Source: Phialophora verrucosa (Eukaryota > Ascomycota > Eurotiomycetes > Chaetothyriales > Herpotrichiellaceae). From it: DNA of 64,000 nt. Where the stretch lies: NCBI GenBank assembly GCA_002099365.1, contig MSED01000011.1:377001-441000 (forward strand), read 5' to 3'. Positions 1-12,361 of this stretch are shown one piece after another; positions within the stretch are counted from its first letter, which is position 1; each line of letters begins with the position of its first letter. A model generated the notes under the pieces. That model was not told the origin of the DNA. It did not search any database and saw only the letters and a list, made by a program, of their open reading frames with translations. The translations under genes were made by a program, and so were the position numbers.

Positions 1-260
1 AAAACGGCGCTAGTGGCTGCACCCGCGAAAACCCTAACTTGAGACGCTAACGCAACTCGCGCTAGTCACAAATGACGTCACGCCAACCACCGCCACACCA
101 CAACACCACCACACCATAACACACCAACACCACCACCAGCAGACCACTCGTATGCAACTCGTATGCAACTCATGCGCAACTCGCGCCAGTCACAAATGAC
201 GTCACACCAGGATCGCTGTTCGCAACATCAGCCCCGTACGCAGTGCTCGTATACTACTAC
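1..260. repeat. Rep-A dispersed repeat, partial copy
   Basis: Sequence of the type ACTCGCGCTAGTCACAAATG followed by ACCACCACACC-rich DNA, which recurs near 6.4-7.3, 11.9-13.2, 13.6-13.9, 26.0-26.6, 33.2 and 56.8 kb. This copy holds two TGACGTCA palindromes (73-80 and 197-204). No coding potential. The copy is cut by the window edge. Confidence 0.7.
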
Positions 261-1900
261 TTACGCATGTCACAGCGACAAGCTTTCGATGTACCATCGA
301 GGATAGTGCACATACGGTTCCGTCGAATTCGTCCGCTTCAACCCATCCCATGTGAGAAATTGGACTGAGCTTTGAAAGCCTGCGGGTGTCGCGTGGCGGC
401 TCGGTGGGCGGGCGGCTTTCTCCTGGTAAGAGCCCGACCGACTGTGGCTGCAGCCCTAGGAGCCTTGCAAGCCCAAGCCCAAGCCTGAAACGCCCAGGGG
501 GGACGACAGGAGAGACGACAGGAGAGTAGGCGCCCGGTAACGCGTTACTACTGTTTTACACGGTGGGCAGGTCCAGGTTGAATTTGGTTAAGTTGAGTAA
601 TGTCTCTCACCTGCAGCTATGTCAGCCCGTGGCCTCTGTGGAGAGCGGAAGGCGGCCCACCCAATTCAAGGCCGCCCAGGAGTCTTCCACGGGGATTGGG
701 AAGGGATGCTCGGGGTGGCCAGTCTATAGTCCACGTTGAACGTGACACAGTCCAACTCGATCGTAACACGTTGACAAAAGTTGTGTCCGGTCTCCAAATC
801 TCATAAAGACCCAACCACCTCTATGGAAATTAATATAGACCGGTCTCGACTTATCTTGTTCCGCTCTATCATCCTCTAGTTCGTAGATACGGGTGGTGAT
901 TTCTCCTTTGTCGACAAGACATTTCTACTTAGAGAATGGTGAGTGTAGCTGGATCTACATCTTACCGACCGTACGAAATTATATATTTAGATGGGTTCGC
1001 ACGATACTCCTTGATGGGGATTTAGTGAGTGTTCAGTCGACCGGCGTGGTGCTTGTTATATAATTTCACATAAGTCTAGGTTAGAGCGTAGAAGTAGGGG
1101 CTCTGGAATACCGTTGATGAGAGGCTAATAGATGTTGGGTGCAGCAGCGGTGGTGGCCATCTTCATGCGCCGCATTCCCGGCAAAATGCAGTCGATGGAA
1201 GATGGCGAGATTTCGACTTATCATTAGATGGGAAATTGGAGTCGTATGACGGTGATACGCTGAAACGCTTTGCCACATTTCCCCACACCACACCAACGCA
1301 ACACCAACGCAACCCAACCTGAGACCCCAACAGCACACCACCACCACAACCAACCTAAGAGTACTGCGGCTACTGATGTGCCCAAGTCTTAGTCCACGTT
1401 GCTACGTAGAAAAGTCCAAGGGCGACTGCCGGAAGCAAATGATGGGTGAATTCTCTCATGGTGTATCCTGAAGATCGTACACAGGGAGCTGCGCTTCGAT
1501 TCGGTATGTGACTGCAAGGTTGCAGACGGGGTTGTTGGCACGCAAGTTCTATCGTGTATGCAGATCCTGGACATCGATCGGCACAGAGGGGTACCCCTGA
1601 TTCAGCAGACTCTACGTGCACCTCAAGCGGTGTTCAAGCACTTAGCTATGAGGTGCGTGACGCAATATGCGCCGGGTGAGTGCTTGTGCTTCAAGACGTT
1701 GTGCATGTAGTCATGTCCTAGCCCTTCAGCCTCCGGGCAGACCACCCCCGCGCATTCTCAACAACATATGGATAGTTTCGCCTCTTTGAACGTCGGAGAG
1801 TGTTCGATTGTCGCGAACCGCCTGAGAGGAAGATTAGGTCAGGTGGAGGAACCTTCCCTGTCTGATATCAAAACCTTCCGATCGCCAATCAAAGCCTCTC
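261..1900. other. No gene recognised
   Basis: Only short open frames without family resemblance. 1260-1360 is a simple CACCAACGCAAC-type stretch. I see no RNA gene or element boundary. Confidence 0.5.
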
Positions 1901-1928
1901 TGCATACATATCTATTTGAATCCTTTTG

Positions 1929-4900
1929 CTAATCAAAATTTTGACGCCCCAAGAGATCGGACGGCGACCCATCAAATTGTCTCGCAATTGTTGATTCGAG
2001 GAGTTGCGCATACTCTAAAACCGCCTGGAAATGTGCTGTCATGGAATATTGAAAGGAAAGCCGTTGAGCTTGGGCCACGGCAAGTCGTGTTTCCATCAAG
2101 GCAACATCTCTTCCTCGGGCGGCAGCCAATGCGTGCATACCCAAGATTTCCGTCGACGTGCCTCCATGGCGATTGCTGGATCCACACTCAGACACTGCGG
2201 CCCCGTGACTGAGCAGAAGATGTTAGCTATTCCGGGAGGCATACGTTGTCGCAGCGACAAGTGGACTGTGCTTTCCATCACCCTGGTGTACTTTGGCTCC
2301 ATGTCTCAATAACATTGGGACGAGGTCGTCTTGTTGAGAAGTAAGCGACAGGTCCAATGGACTTCCGAACGACGGTTCGTCGTAGTCGACATGGGCGCCT
2401 GCCTGCAAGAGTAGAAGAAGGCTCTTTTCGTTGCCCGTGGTTGCAGTCACACACAGTGCTCTCGATAGTTCCTGTCGTTGCATGAAAGTTTGATGGCGTG
2501 TCACAAGGCAGCGGATCGGGGAATCGAGGTTGAAAGCACACGCAAATGCCGGTGGAGGAGGAATGAATATGCTCCAACGATGTCTGTTCTCCTGCGGCCA
2601 ATAATTCTGTAAGGATCGGAGGACGTGAAAGACCGCATTGAGTCACAATGACTCCGAATTGGTGCCGTAATGCGTTATTCTTGGTGTGGGCTATCTCTGT
2701 CTAAAACTAAGAGAGTGGTGGAGGACTTGACTGAGAAGACAGTCAAGAAGGCAGTTCCTAAAAGGGAAGGTGTGGCCTGCTGGTCAGGTGACTCATGACA
2801 AAGCCCCCGCGTGGATTTTGCTGAAGACACTTGTGAAAGATTCCCACCACGGGGACACAGGATGAACTGGCGGTGCTTTCGAACATCTCTGATTGTTGAA
2901 AGTCATCAACTTCTGCCCGCTCGGCATGCTCCAAGCCGAACCTAATCGCCTAGTCCAGCAAAATCCAGTCCCGCCAATATTCCGTTCGACTTGTGTAGTG
3001 ACTACCTTTCCTGTTGCACCTCGCCTGCAAGCCTTGGCGCGATCACGTGCACTGCGTTGCGCGCGCACACGCACACAGCTGTGGTTGCACGATTCCATAG
3101 TTTCAACAAGATCATATTTAATTGAGTCCAACAATCTCATCCTACATCGAGGTGGAGCTGTAAGTAGTGGCAGTTCTTTGGTGCAGATGTATTCTCGGAC
3201 CGATTCGTGGATGGATTGGACACGATAAGAGGCCTGCGCTGGCAAATGAGTATACTCGGACTCTCCAATTCCCGCGGCCTCGAGTACTCGTAGCGAGCAG
3301 TTTCGTCATTTCTGCAGGCCGAATCAAATTCCTCCAATCTTTGTATTGCTGATACGCTGAAGATCTCTGCCTAAATGCCAGAGCATCGCAAAGTTCCGAG
3401 AGGGAAAGAGAGCGCTTCGCGTAAAGCACACACCATATCATGAGCTTGCGTTCCTCTCGTGGTATAGAGTCCACGAGAGGAATGCGAACGCCGAGGCACA
3501 TGATCGATAATTTCATGAAGCCTTTTAGAAGGCTCGCCATTCTCTTGAGCCCCTTTGACTTGTTGAATGGCAAGAAAGGCCATGAAAATCGCCTGTTGGG
3601 GTCTGCAAGGAACTGTCGACGTATTCCATAATGTTTGCCTCGTCACTCTTCAACGACGATCTACAATGGTTGGCATGTGCCGACGTTTAGGTAATGACGT
3701 CTGGAGATGCAAATCCGCGATCGATATGCGATGTTCCTTCAATTTAGACAGTAGGTCCATAAGATTGCATGCCGCGGTCGTTGATTCACTCGTCGAGCGC
3801 GTCGATGAACATTGTGATATTAACAGTCTTTGGGCTCGATGCCGGGAACATTTTCTAAAGTTCTTTTGCTGTCCATTCCCAGCCAGACCTTGTCGAGCTC
3901 GACTTTCGCTTCCAAGCCTCCAACGCCTCGTCGCTGCCAAGTCTAGAACTTTGTAGCAGTTGATGAAGCACTGAGAGGAAGAAGCCTTCCAGTCTGGTCT
4001 CAATCGGGACGCCTCGGGCATTGGAGAAGAATGCGACCACCACCTCGTCGAAGCGAGCTGTAAGCTCTTTTCACCGCGCTGGACTTTCCAGATCCTGGTT
4101 TACCGTACACCGTCAGTATATTGGTTGTTTTAGCTTCACGCTTCCATGTATGATAGTGCTCATGATCGAGCAGCCATTTGCACGTCTCGCAACCGCATGG
4201 CGTCGATACTCCAACTCAGGATACGACAATGATTTGAGGAGACCTGACCATGATCAGAAACAGTATCCGCCATCTGATAAGCCTGCCTACCTTGGAAATC
4301 CTCTTCCTTCGGTGCAGCACTTGAGCGGCACGAGTTACTCGGATAGCCGGGCCCGAGCAAACTACCACTCGTAGAGCTTTGTGTCTCTCGAGTTGGTACA
4401 TGTACATCTTCTTACCCTGCTCTTGGCGCGATAGATGCTTGAATCGCTTGCTGAAGTCGACCATATGCTCGATGACCCTCCTCGCCGTAGAGTGGCTGCA
4501 TGCAAACATCGACAAGTCCAGAAAGACAGTCCACGGCATCCTCTTCACGTGTTGTTCTGCGTTTGAGGGCCCAGGATAGTCGCTTCTCAATATCAAAGGT
4601 TATGTACATTTCCTCGAATGGCTTCCACAGGCTCGTTTGTGATCCGATGAATCTCGTACTCCAGTGTGGTCTTGTCGCCCCGCCAATTCTTTTCCTTCGA
4701 CCTCAGTTGGAGCAATAAGCTCTTGCAGAGTCCAGCCACTTACTAGTCAATTACCAGTCCTTTTCTCGCAACAAGTCGTGTTCAGACGTCTTTGACACAT
4801 CTGAAATGTATACATGGCACCTCGCCGTCTTCTGATGCCATCTGTACATGGAAACGATAGCCTCGCCGAGCTCCGCGCTGCCACGTGTCCATCCAGCCAT

Positions 4901-5110
4901 ATTCAAGTCCATGATCCGCGGGCTTCCATGGCGCAGAAGATGGCCTTGTGGCGACCCTTGTTGATCTTGCCCGTCTCTTCATCAAAGTCGCTGGATGTGA
5001 GTTCTTTTCCTTTCGCTCCCCATGTGTGCGAGAGGATGCCGGACGGCCCCGGAGATCTGGGCAGGTCCTCCGTCAGTCAGGACGAGGTTGTCAATGCAGA
5101 AGCCGCATGA
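1929..5110 (-). pseudogene. HET-NACHT-ankyrin receptor (NLR) relic
   Basis: Read on the minus strand, pieces of a fungal NOD-like receptor follow in order but in changing frames. Near 5035-4790 are HET-domain signatures (ILSHTWG, then a WMD..., then SMYRWHQKTARCHVYISDV). Near 4600-4430 is the end-of-HET motif TTREEDAVDCLSGLVDV with QPLYGEE. Near 4100 is a Walker A loop, YGKPGSGKSS. Near 4040 is VVAFFSNARG with ETRLEGFF. Near 3480 is the winged-helix-like IPREERKLMIWCVL, near 3215 is SIHESVREYI, and near 2490-2260 are ankyrin-like repeats (LLLLLQAGAHVD, MLLRHGAKVHQGD). In the family, HET mediates incompatibility cell death and NACHT is the oligomerising ATPase. Stops, frameshifts and a repeat insertion at 3012-3133 show it is dead. 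Exact ends are uncertain. Confidence 0.75.
3012..3133 (-). mobile_element. Rep-B element inserted in the NLR relic
   Basis: Minus strand begins TGTTGGACTCAATTAAATAT and ends GGCGAGGTGCAACA, giving LTR-like TGTTG...CAACA termini in about 122 bp. It is the shortest of three copies (others at 19358-19674 and about 45445-45674) and carries only a short GT-rich core (GTGTGCGTGTGCGCG). It splits the receptor relic just after the HESVREYI segment. I see no clean target duplication here. Confidence 0.65.
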
Positions 5111-6330
5111 TGCTATGGATGGTGTGGTCGAAGCGATCAGTCAGGAACAATTGGTCAGCAGTGGTCGTCTGTAGCTGGCAAAGAGCAATGGGCACACCTA
5201 CCGTACAAGACGGGCCAGGCTGGCGGGCGGCTCTACTTCAGACGCGTGGGATTTCTCACGGGAAGACATCATGAGCGCGCTCGATAAGCGATATCTACTC
5301 ACGAGCAAACATTAGTGTCCGCCGCTTGGGCCCTGCAGACGAATCAACATGCACGACCGAGGACCTCGTACAAGCCTTGGCCACTTTTCCTGAGGAAGGC
5401 CGAAAGACTCAGCCTCGTTGGCAAGGCTGAGAAAGAGTCACGTGGTATCACGGGGTTTTCGGAAAGAAAAGTTACTGACATGGCGGTATGATGATACCAA
5501 CATATCAGCATATCAGCAGAGTACTAGCGGATATACAGGCTATATAGCAGCGGACTGTTCCTCACCCAACGGTCCGTAGTCAATAACAGTTATCCTCCGA
5601 GATACAGGAGTGTTGTTCCACCTTACGCCGTTGCAAGTGACCACACGGTGTACCTTTCCCTCAGGCTAGTATCACATTACTACTTCTCAGCGAGTAAACC
5701 CCTTGAACCGCGTCCCTTTACCTCAGTCTAGCATCACATTACTACCCCCCCAGCGCACGAAACCTCTTGAACCGCAGCATCACCTCACGTGGAGCGATTC
5801 ATAACATCAGACAGCAGTCCATTCGAGACACGACCTGAACGGACGCCGCTGACGTGCATGACCCGCGGTGACAGCACGGAATGCATTGCTCATTGAAATG
5901 TAGGCAGGACCTGCGTCTCGGACTTTTCTTGGCATGGCGCCGCGATGTATGCATACTCTGAACACATGTCCGGCGCCGAATGCATGGGCAGGCTTTGACT
6001 GCTTGCTATGAACTTCCGCCGAGAGTGGCGAGGACCTTCGGAGCGGCAGAACGCGAAGCATCTTCTTGAACAAGACCTGAATGACCCCGCACCCTACTAC
6101 CTCGAGTTTCTCAGGACTTGTTAGAAAGTCCCTCGTAATCAATGACATCTGTACCAAGTCTTCACCCCACCGTTATGATACCTAAACCGAAGCAAGAGCA
6201 CCCTTGTGCCTACTGTACCGTCCAGCTACGCCCCTGGGTCGTGACAGGGGGGGTAGAGCTTGACCCGGACCAACTCATTTGGAGAAAAGGAACTTTTGTG
6301 ACCATTACGTCGACTTGAAATCGGGTGCCA
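5111..6330. other. Intergenic, one direct duplication
   Basis: No gene recognised. About 5649-5711 and 5715-5781 form a roughly 65-bp direct duplication sharing CATCACATTACTAC and CCTTGAACCGC. The rest shows nothing notable. Confidence 0.5.
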
Positions 6331-6399
6331 AGTTAGCAACGATAGGCGGGTGCCGGGAATGGGCGGGAGTGATCAGATCCATTGCTCAGCCCGACTGCC

Positions 6400-7335
6400 A
6401 CCGTGCCCAGTCACATCAAGGAGTATCTCACTCATCCTCCACGCTACTCGGCTGCACGTGGGACTTGGGTTCAGCAATATGGTGCTGGTCTACACTACGG
6501 TTCACACTGTGGTCTGCGCTGGCGTCTACACTGTGGTCTGCGCTGTAGTCTCAAGTCAGGTTCTGTGGTTGTGGCCACTGGCGCCGTTCTCAGAGTTACA
6601 AGTCCGCGCTACGTTTTCGAGTTCGAGCATATAACAACGGAATTTTCTGTATGTCGCATCGGATTCATTGTCGCTCACTCCCCCTCCTCGATACCTTTTC
6701 CCCGAACACAATAACGCAGGTGTGGTGTCTGGCGTCGGGGTTTCGGCGTTGTGGTGTTTTGGTTGAGTGTGGTGGTTGACGTGACGTCATTTGTGACTAG
6801 CGCGAGTTGGACATGAGTTCTCGTACTCTGCCGTAGTCTCAAGTCGGGGTTTCGCGGTCTGCCGCTAGGGTTGCAGCCACTAGCGCCGTTTTCTCGGCTT
6901 TCGATTTAGAGTATGAATCGCGCTGCCTTTTCGAGTTCGAGCTGCCTTTTCCCAACACAACAGTAATGCTTGTCGCATGGGATTCGCGTTGAAAATCATC
7001 CTCCACGCCCCTCGGCTGCACTTGAGACTTAGGTTTGGCCTGCGGTGTGCGCTACGGTCTCAAGTTAGGTTTTGGCCACCTGCGCCGTATTCTCGACACT
7101 TCGATTCAGCGTTCGAGTCGCGCTGCCTTTCCCTCAACACAACAGCAATGCTTGTCGCATGGCATTCTCGCCAATACTCACCCTCCACGCGACCTGGCTA
7201 CACTTGGGTTCGGCAATAAGGTGTTTGTCAGCGCTATGGTCTGCGCTGTGGTCTACGTTGTGGTCCGCGCTGTGGTTTGTTGTGGTTGGCCGTGTTCAGA
7301 GTTGAATGTAACATGGTCGCGACATTTCCACGTCT
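6400..7335. repeat. Rep-A, at least two tandem partial copies
   Basis: Two or more diverged copies run head to tail. Markers are CTCATCCTCCACGCTACTCG, TTCTCGACACTTCGATTCAG, GCGCTGCCTTTTCGAGTTCG and CTAGCGCGAGTT. One TGACGTCA palindrome lies at 6782-6789. The short open frames here are by-products of the repeat. Confidence 0.7.
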
Positions 7336-7339
7336 CTTG

Positions 7340-8940
7340 ACGAAAGAATCTTTGGGGAACGCGGAACGAGGTACGAATACATGCGATGGAGGCTGCCCAT
7401 ATTAGTTAGAATGTAAAGATAAAGGTAAATATATGTCTGTCGGATGTATGGAGCAACAGTTTTATCGATTTCTGGGAATACAGCCAAGTCAAGCTGTTCC
7501 TGGCGGCCTTGACAGGGATGACAAGCGTGCTTGGCCGTATATGAGGGAGGTATTTGCTCGACAGTTCCGCACCAAAATGCCAAAAGAGTGGGAAGCTATC
7601 TTGGATAGCACAGAGGCATGCTGCACTCCAGTGCTCTCTCCACATGGAGGCTGCAGGATACGAGCATCGACCTTTAGATTTCCGCTTTCTTCGCAAACAC
7701 GCCTTGAAGAATATCCTCGTCCTCTTTTCCAACCCACCCATTCTGTCAAGGCATCTTCACCGCCCTCACCGGGTCGCAGCGCCTTGCCGTCGTAAGGCGA
7801 CCCGGGCCCTCGGGAGTACAGCTCACCAATGAGCATACTTTCAGCCTTATGTTCTAATTTATTGCAGGGACGGTACGCCTGCCAGACAGCAGCAGCAGCC
7901 TCGGTTAGAAGAGGCGCCCCGACGAGCCAGCCAGCGATCAGCACAGGCCCTGGGGCTGCCTCATCCGCCCCGGGAGGCCAGCCATTCTGTGGCTCGGAAC
8001 CCAGCCATTTTCATGGTGGATCTGCCATACTCGGAGCGCTCAATGCCAGTTTCCATTGGCCGCTGTGTGACCAGCAACTTTGTCCATGATACCCTGCCAT
8101 TCCAGACTTTTACCGGTGGTCTCCTTGAGCACGAAGGAGCTGGAAACAATGATTGCGTAGTTGAAGATAGCACACATGAGGCACGTTTTCCACTTGTCAA
8201 TGGCATGAGGGGTGAGTTGGCTCATCACCAAGTTGAACAACCATTCGTCTAAGTGAAACTCAGTTCCTCACTGTCCGTGTCCATCTGCAATGCGGGAACA
8301 TCCGACTGGTACGTCAGCAGCCTGTATGTCATTGAGCAAGCAGAAGGAGAATGACTCCACTGGTACTGCGTCGGTCAAGTCTGGCTGAAGATGGACACGA
8401 CCAGTGACGGATGGCAACAGATGGGTGAGAGAAGGATGAATTAGAGATATCGGCTATCCAACTATTGTACGCTTGTTGAGAGGCATCAGCGACGAAGAAT
8501 TACCAACAAGTCCGCACTGTCTGTTCGAGCTCGAGCTGCCCTTTCCCGACACAACAATGTAGCTTTCTGCATGTCGCACGCGACTTTCGCCAGCAATCAT
8601 CATGTCAAGCAGCAGTGAAAGCTGACTCGGATGATCTCAGTCGTCACCAACAAGGTAGATTGTTGGCGAGGAGGAGCTGGCAGTGTGGCGTGCCTGATGG
8701 GTTGGGTTGATCGAGACACAATCGCCGAGGGAGCGGCTCGTTCTTGACCAAACCACCAATGACACCGAGGTACGCACTGCCTGGAAGAGCCATCTGTAGT
8801 AGTAGGCGCATGTCTGACAGGAGGCATAGATGTGGGCGCGGGTTGCTCAACATGGTAACAACAGCGGGACAGCTCTTGTCCATCTGCGGCTCCGTAGTTG
8901 CAAACTGTGCGCCGCTTTAGCAAGCTGTGCGCCGCCGTAG
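7340..8940. other. No confident gene
   Basis: Overlapping open frames of 80-150 codons on both strands near 7430-8250 carry no recognisable domain, introns or family resemblance. 8520-8600 resembles the Rep-A edge. I see nothing else of note up to the protease promoter. Confidence 0.4.
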
Positions 8941-8950
8941 AGATCATCCT

Positions 8951-8956
8951 TTATAA
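8951..8956 (+). promoter_or_regulatory. TATA box of the protease gene
   Basis: TTATAA within CCTTTATAAGG, about 85 bp upstream of the ATG at 9039. This leaves room for a short CA/AC-rich 5' leader (ACAAAAACACCACCACC), typical of filamentous fungi. Confidence 0.5.
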
Positions 8957-9038
8957 GGGCTTCATGAGATCGACGAGACCTTGACCATTACCATGTAGCA
9001 ACCAACGACAAAAACACCACCACCACAGCACATCTAAA

Positions 9039-10966
9039 ATGGACGCCTCAGAACCGAATAACGTGGACGCTGGTGCGAATACCGCGGACACTGGGCCTTC
9101 ACTGCAAGATGCACGCGATAGTCCAGGTCAAAACCGGCCCAGATCCGCTCTTGTTCGTTCGCCGGCACCGACACCTTCTGTCCCTGACAATGACAACAAT
9201 GAGCTTGATGATCTAGCCTCATCTCTTTCTTCATCACCGAGCATTGCCACGACGATCCTGGTGCAATCCGCACCTGAGCCTCCCGTCCCGCACCTTCCTA
9301 CCCTCTCCCTTACTGCCACCCTCCCAGCACGCGACGAACCTGAGGAGAACGAGGAGGAATACACAGGCTACTACTATGGGCTCCCTTCTCGTCCTCGCTT
9401 AGTCGCTCGGTCTAGTACCGAGCCATGGCAGTCGAGGTACATTGACAACCACTCCCACCCGAAGACCCTCCAAGCCATCGAGGGCAACCATCCCATCGCC
9501 ACGGCATGGTACACGGGGCTGTACCAAGAGATCGTGGAAGTTTTGAAGAATACTACATTTACCACTATCGATGTGGTCCGAATTGGATATCTTTCTTACT
9601 CTGAACAAGACGAGGGACTGCCTCCGGTCGTGCTCTGGATCGGCGTCCCACCGCGCAGTTTGCCGTCGCGTCTCGGTCGCGAAATCGTCCAAGCCTGCGT
9701 AAGCTGCCCAAGTCTATTCCCTGAAAAATTTAACTAACCCAAGATCCGCAGATTGAAATCCTACAACGACACCGGCTTATCGACGTCCAATGTGAGATCC
9801 GAGAGTCGGAATATCGACAGTCAACCTCGTCGCCCATATACGCAGACCCTAAAACTGCCACCTCCGCGTCGGGATTCCCAGCGCAGCTGATCGCGTCGCC
9901 TGGTCAGTGGATCAACCTCGAGGGTTCTACCGCCCGCGGCAGTCTCGGCCCGTATCTCCGAGCTGGAAAGAGCAACCCGGATACAGGGTGCGTGTATGCC
10001 CTAACCTGCAAGCACGTCGCCCTTCCTCTCGCCGAGTCCGAGAAAGACTTTGATTGCAAGCGTGCGGACCAGCCGCCTAAGAATATCCTACTTCCCTCAG
10101 ACAACACCATAACTGAAGGGCTAAAGGACACCAAAGCCTTCGAGGAGCTAGACAAAACGGCGAGACGCGCCCTTCGGGAGAAGTTGAAGGTCTCTCTGCC
10201 GGGAGAGGAGACTGAGAGACTGGAAGCGGCACTAGAGGGTGTCCGGCAAGAGACAAAACTTCGAGACACCGATCGAAAGCTCCTATCCACCTGGGGGCCG
10301 AAGAAAAATCGCGTGTTCGGCCACGTCGTGACTGCCCCCCCACTTCAGGTTGCGACACCTATCGACCCATCGCGCCTTGGATCGGTCGTTGACTGGGCTT
10401 TGATCAAGGTCGACCCAGGAAAACACCCAGACGGGAAGGTGACGAATTGTCTCCATTTCAACAGCGAGGACAAACATCGGCTGCTGAAAATGGCGACCCA
10501 TTATCGTGAGCAGCATCCAAACTTCGGAGGCGGTCAGCTTTGGGCAGGGGAGCTGTCTCTTAGTCGATCAGTACCAGTCAATGAGCTGGACTTCCGCTTC
10601 AGACCAATCGACTTGCTGCCGGAACAGGAATCCCATCGCCTCCTTGTGTGTATGAAAGGCGCACAGAGTGGTTTGACATTTGGACAAGTCAACGGCGTGG
10701 ACTCGGTCGTGTGCCACGAGCACATCAAAGGCAAGCTGTCGATGGAAGTATGTGTCCTTCCCTTCCCCCAAAGCGACGAAAAGCCCTTTTCTCGTAAAGG
10801 AGACTCCGGCTCGGTTGTTTTCGATCTCGACGGCAGGATTGTTGGAATTGTCCCCGGTGGCTCGCGTTCGCAGCACAGGGAGTCAAATGACATTACGTAT
10901 GTGTCTCGGATGGCGGAAATTCAACAGGGACTGCATGAGCGTGGGTACAGCGTTGAAATCGCTTAG
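9039..10966 (+). CDS. Trypsin-like serine protease (PA clan), two exons
   Basis: Exons 9039-9698 and 9752-10966 give 624 residues. The 53-nt intron has GTAAGC, a TAACTAAC branch site and CAG, and both exons join in phase 0. Residues 1-110 are Ser/Pro-rich and probably disordered. Residues 115-260 form a conserved fungal leader domain (HPIATAWYTGLYQEI, VVLWIGVPP). The rest is a chymotrypsin-fold candidate with His308 (LTCKHVAL), Asp434 (VVDWALIK) and Ser572 (KGDSGSVV), so the triad looks complete. A charged, helical insert (about 341-398) lies between His and Asp. No signal peptide is visible, so it is probably intracellular. The start is supported by the upstream TATA and by paralogous fragments in mosaic array 1 (20330-20888, 23866-24378). 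Substrate is unknown; related fungal proteins occur with effector or immune-type modules. Confidence 0.9.
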
Positions 10967-11136
10967 CCAAGCTGGCGGCTGCACATGGCGACGCAAAGGG
11001 AGCTGCGTGCTGGACAAAGTTTTCTGATTCTGCGACGGAATGGCCCGCTTAGCCAAGCTGGGGGGGCGGGACTGCACTCGGCCTTTCATTTCATGTTTCA
11101 GGAGAGCGGCGTGCTGGACAAGATTTTCTTCTTTTC
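10961..11136 (+). repeat. Duplicated 3' end of the protease gene
   Basis: CGCTTAGCCAAGCTGG, which includes the stop codon, recurs at about 11047. The following sequence (GTGCTGGACAAAGTTTTCT / GTGCTGGACAAGATTTTCT) also recurs. This is a tandem duplication of about 85 bp spanning the gene's stop and 3' region. Confidence 0.7.
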
Positions 11137-11254
11137 CCACCAGCTCCAAGCTCCAAGTGTATTCTAGCTTCATCGGAGACGGAGACCTGTTCACTTCTAT
11201 GGATCTCCATGACGCTCGAGCAGCGACGATAGGCATCTTCCGTTCCGGCCAATA

Positions 11255-11450
11255 CACCCCATTCCCATTCCCGTTCCCGTTCGAGGTGGTCACTTGACGT
11301 GAGGATTCCACAGTGGGCGTGGGCTTGGAATACGATACCATAACACAACACACCCACGCCCGTTCCCGTTCGAGGTGACTCCTTGACGTGATGAATCACC
11401 CATTCCCATTCGCGCTCGAAGTGACTCCTTGACGTGGTGGTTCGAACCAA
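11255..11450. repeat. Minisatellite with TTGACGTG cores
   Basis: Three to four imperfect units of the type CCCGTTCGAGGTGACTCC followed by TTGACGTGATGA, with one more unit near 12465-12500. The open frames crossing it are artefacts of the repeat. Confidence 0.65.
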
Positions 11451-11939
11451 GTTCATAACTCTGGCCTTGGATGGAACGACGAGTGACGACACGATCACAG
11501 GGATGGTCACACGCACGTGAACGCAACCGCGTCGACGAAAGTACACGGACAACGACATGGACGAGGTCTGGTACGACGCCGTGGCCACCATTGCGGCCTA
11601 GCCCTAGCCCATTGTGATGGTTGCGATGACGCCGACGAATCGAACATGATCAAAACCTGAATGAGGAGGCGGATAGCCAGCTGCCAGAGACACGCATCGA
11701 CACCAACGACGTATGTATGATCATAGTCTTCAACATGAGCGACAAGACGAATATGGAGCCGGACCATAGAACTTCAACATGGGCGACAGGACGGATCCGG
11801 ACTTGTGTTTGATCTGCGGCATGACCGAGAACCCGGCACGAAGCCGAGTACGAATCTTACAGGTGGACGAGGCCAAGGAGCCGATTTCAGGACAAGTGCA
11901 GAGACATGAACGTAGTCAGAAACAATCAGTCTAAGTGCC

Positions 11940-12200
11940 ACACTCGTATGCAACTCGTATGGAACTCATGTAGTCACAACATAACGTTTCTCAACCACCA
12001 CCGACCTTGACCATGTCTTCAACACAGCTCAGCTCCTTTACCTGCGGTATCATGTCGCGATAGTATTCGGAGTGGCTGTGACATGACCAAGCATGAGTTG
12101 CTCTCATATGTAACTCGCGCCAGTGACGAAATCATGTCTCGCCAACCACAACACCGACCATTTCTCTCATCCTCGCCCAGCATGCGCAACCGCAACACCT
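11940..12200. repeat. Rep-A copy, diverged
   Basis: Contains ATGTCTTCAACACAGCTCAG, ATCATGTCGCGATAGTATTC and AACTCGCGCCAGTGACGAAA, the same order as near 13745-13905 and 26340-26640. The palindrome is degenerate here. Confidence 0.65.
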
Positions 12201-12328
12201 CTCATATAGACAAAGCTAGTCGGATCTGTTGGACTCAATTGAATATTATGGAAATAGGCAGCGGGTTTGGATTTGCTTGTGGAAGAGGAAGAGGAAGAGA
12301 AGAGGCGTGGCAGGGCTGAATGCCGAAA

Positions 12329-12361
12329 TTTGGGGTTTGGGGTTTGGGGTTTGGGGTTTGG
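12329..12361 (+). repeat. Short TTTGGGG array
   Basis: About four to five perfect heptamers of TTTGGGG in a row. It resembles a telomeric repeat, but the usual ascomycete telomere is TTAGGG, so it is more likely a local microsatellite. Confidence 0.8.

Noticed and set aside
12329..12361. Chromosome end
   Set aside because: Repeat type differs from the usual TTAGGG and ordinary sequence continues on both sides.
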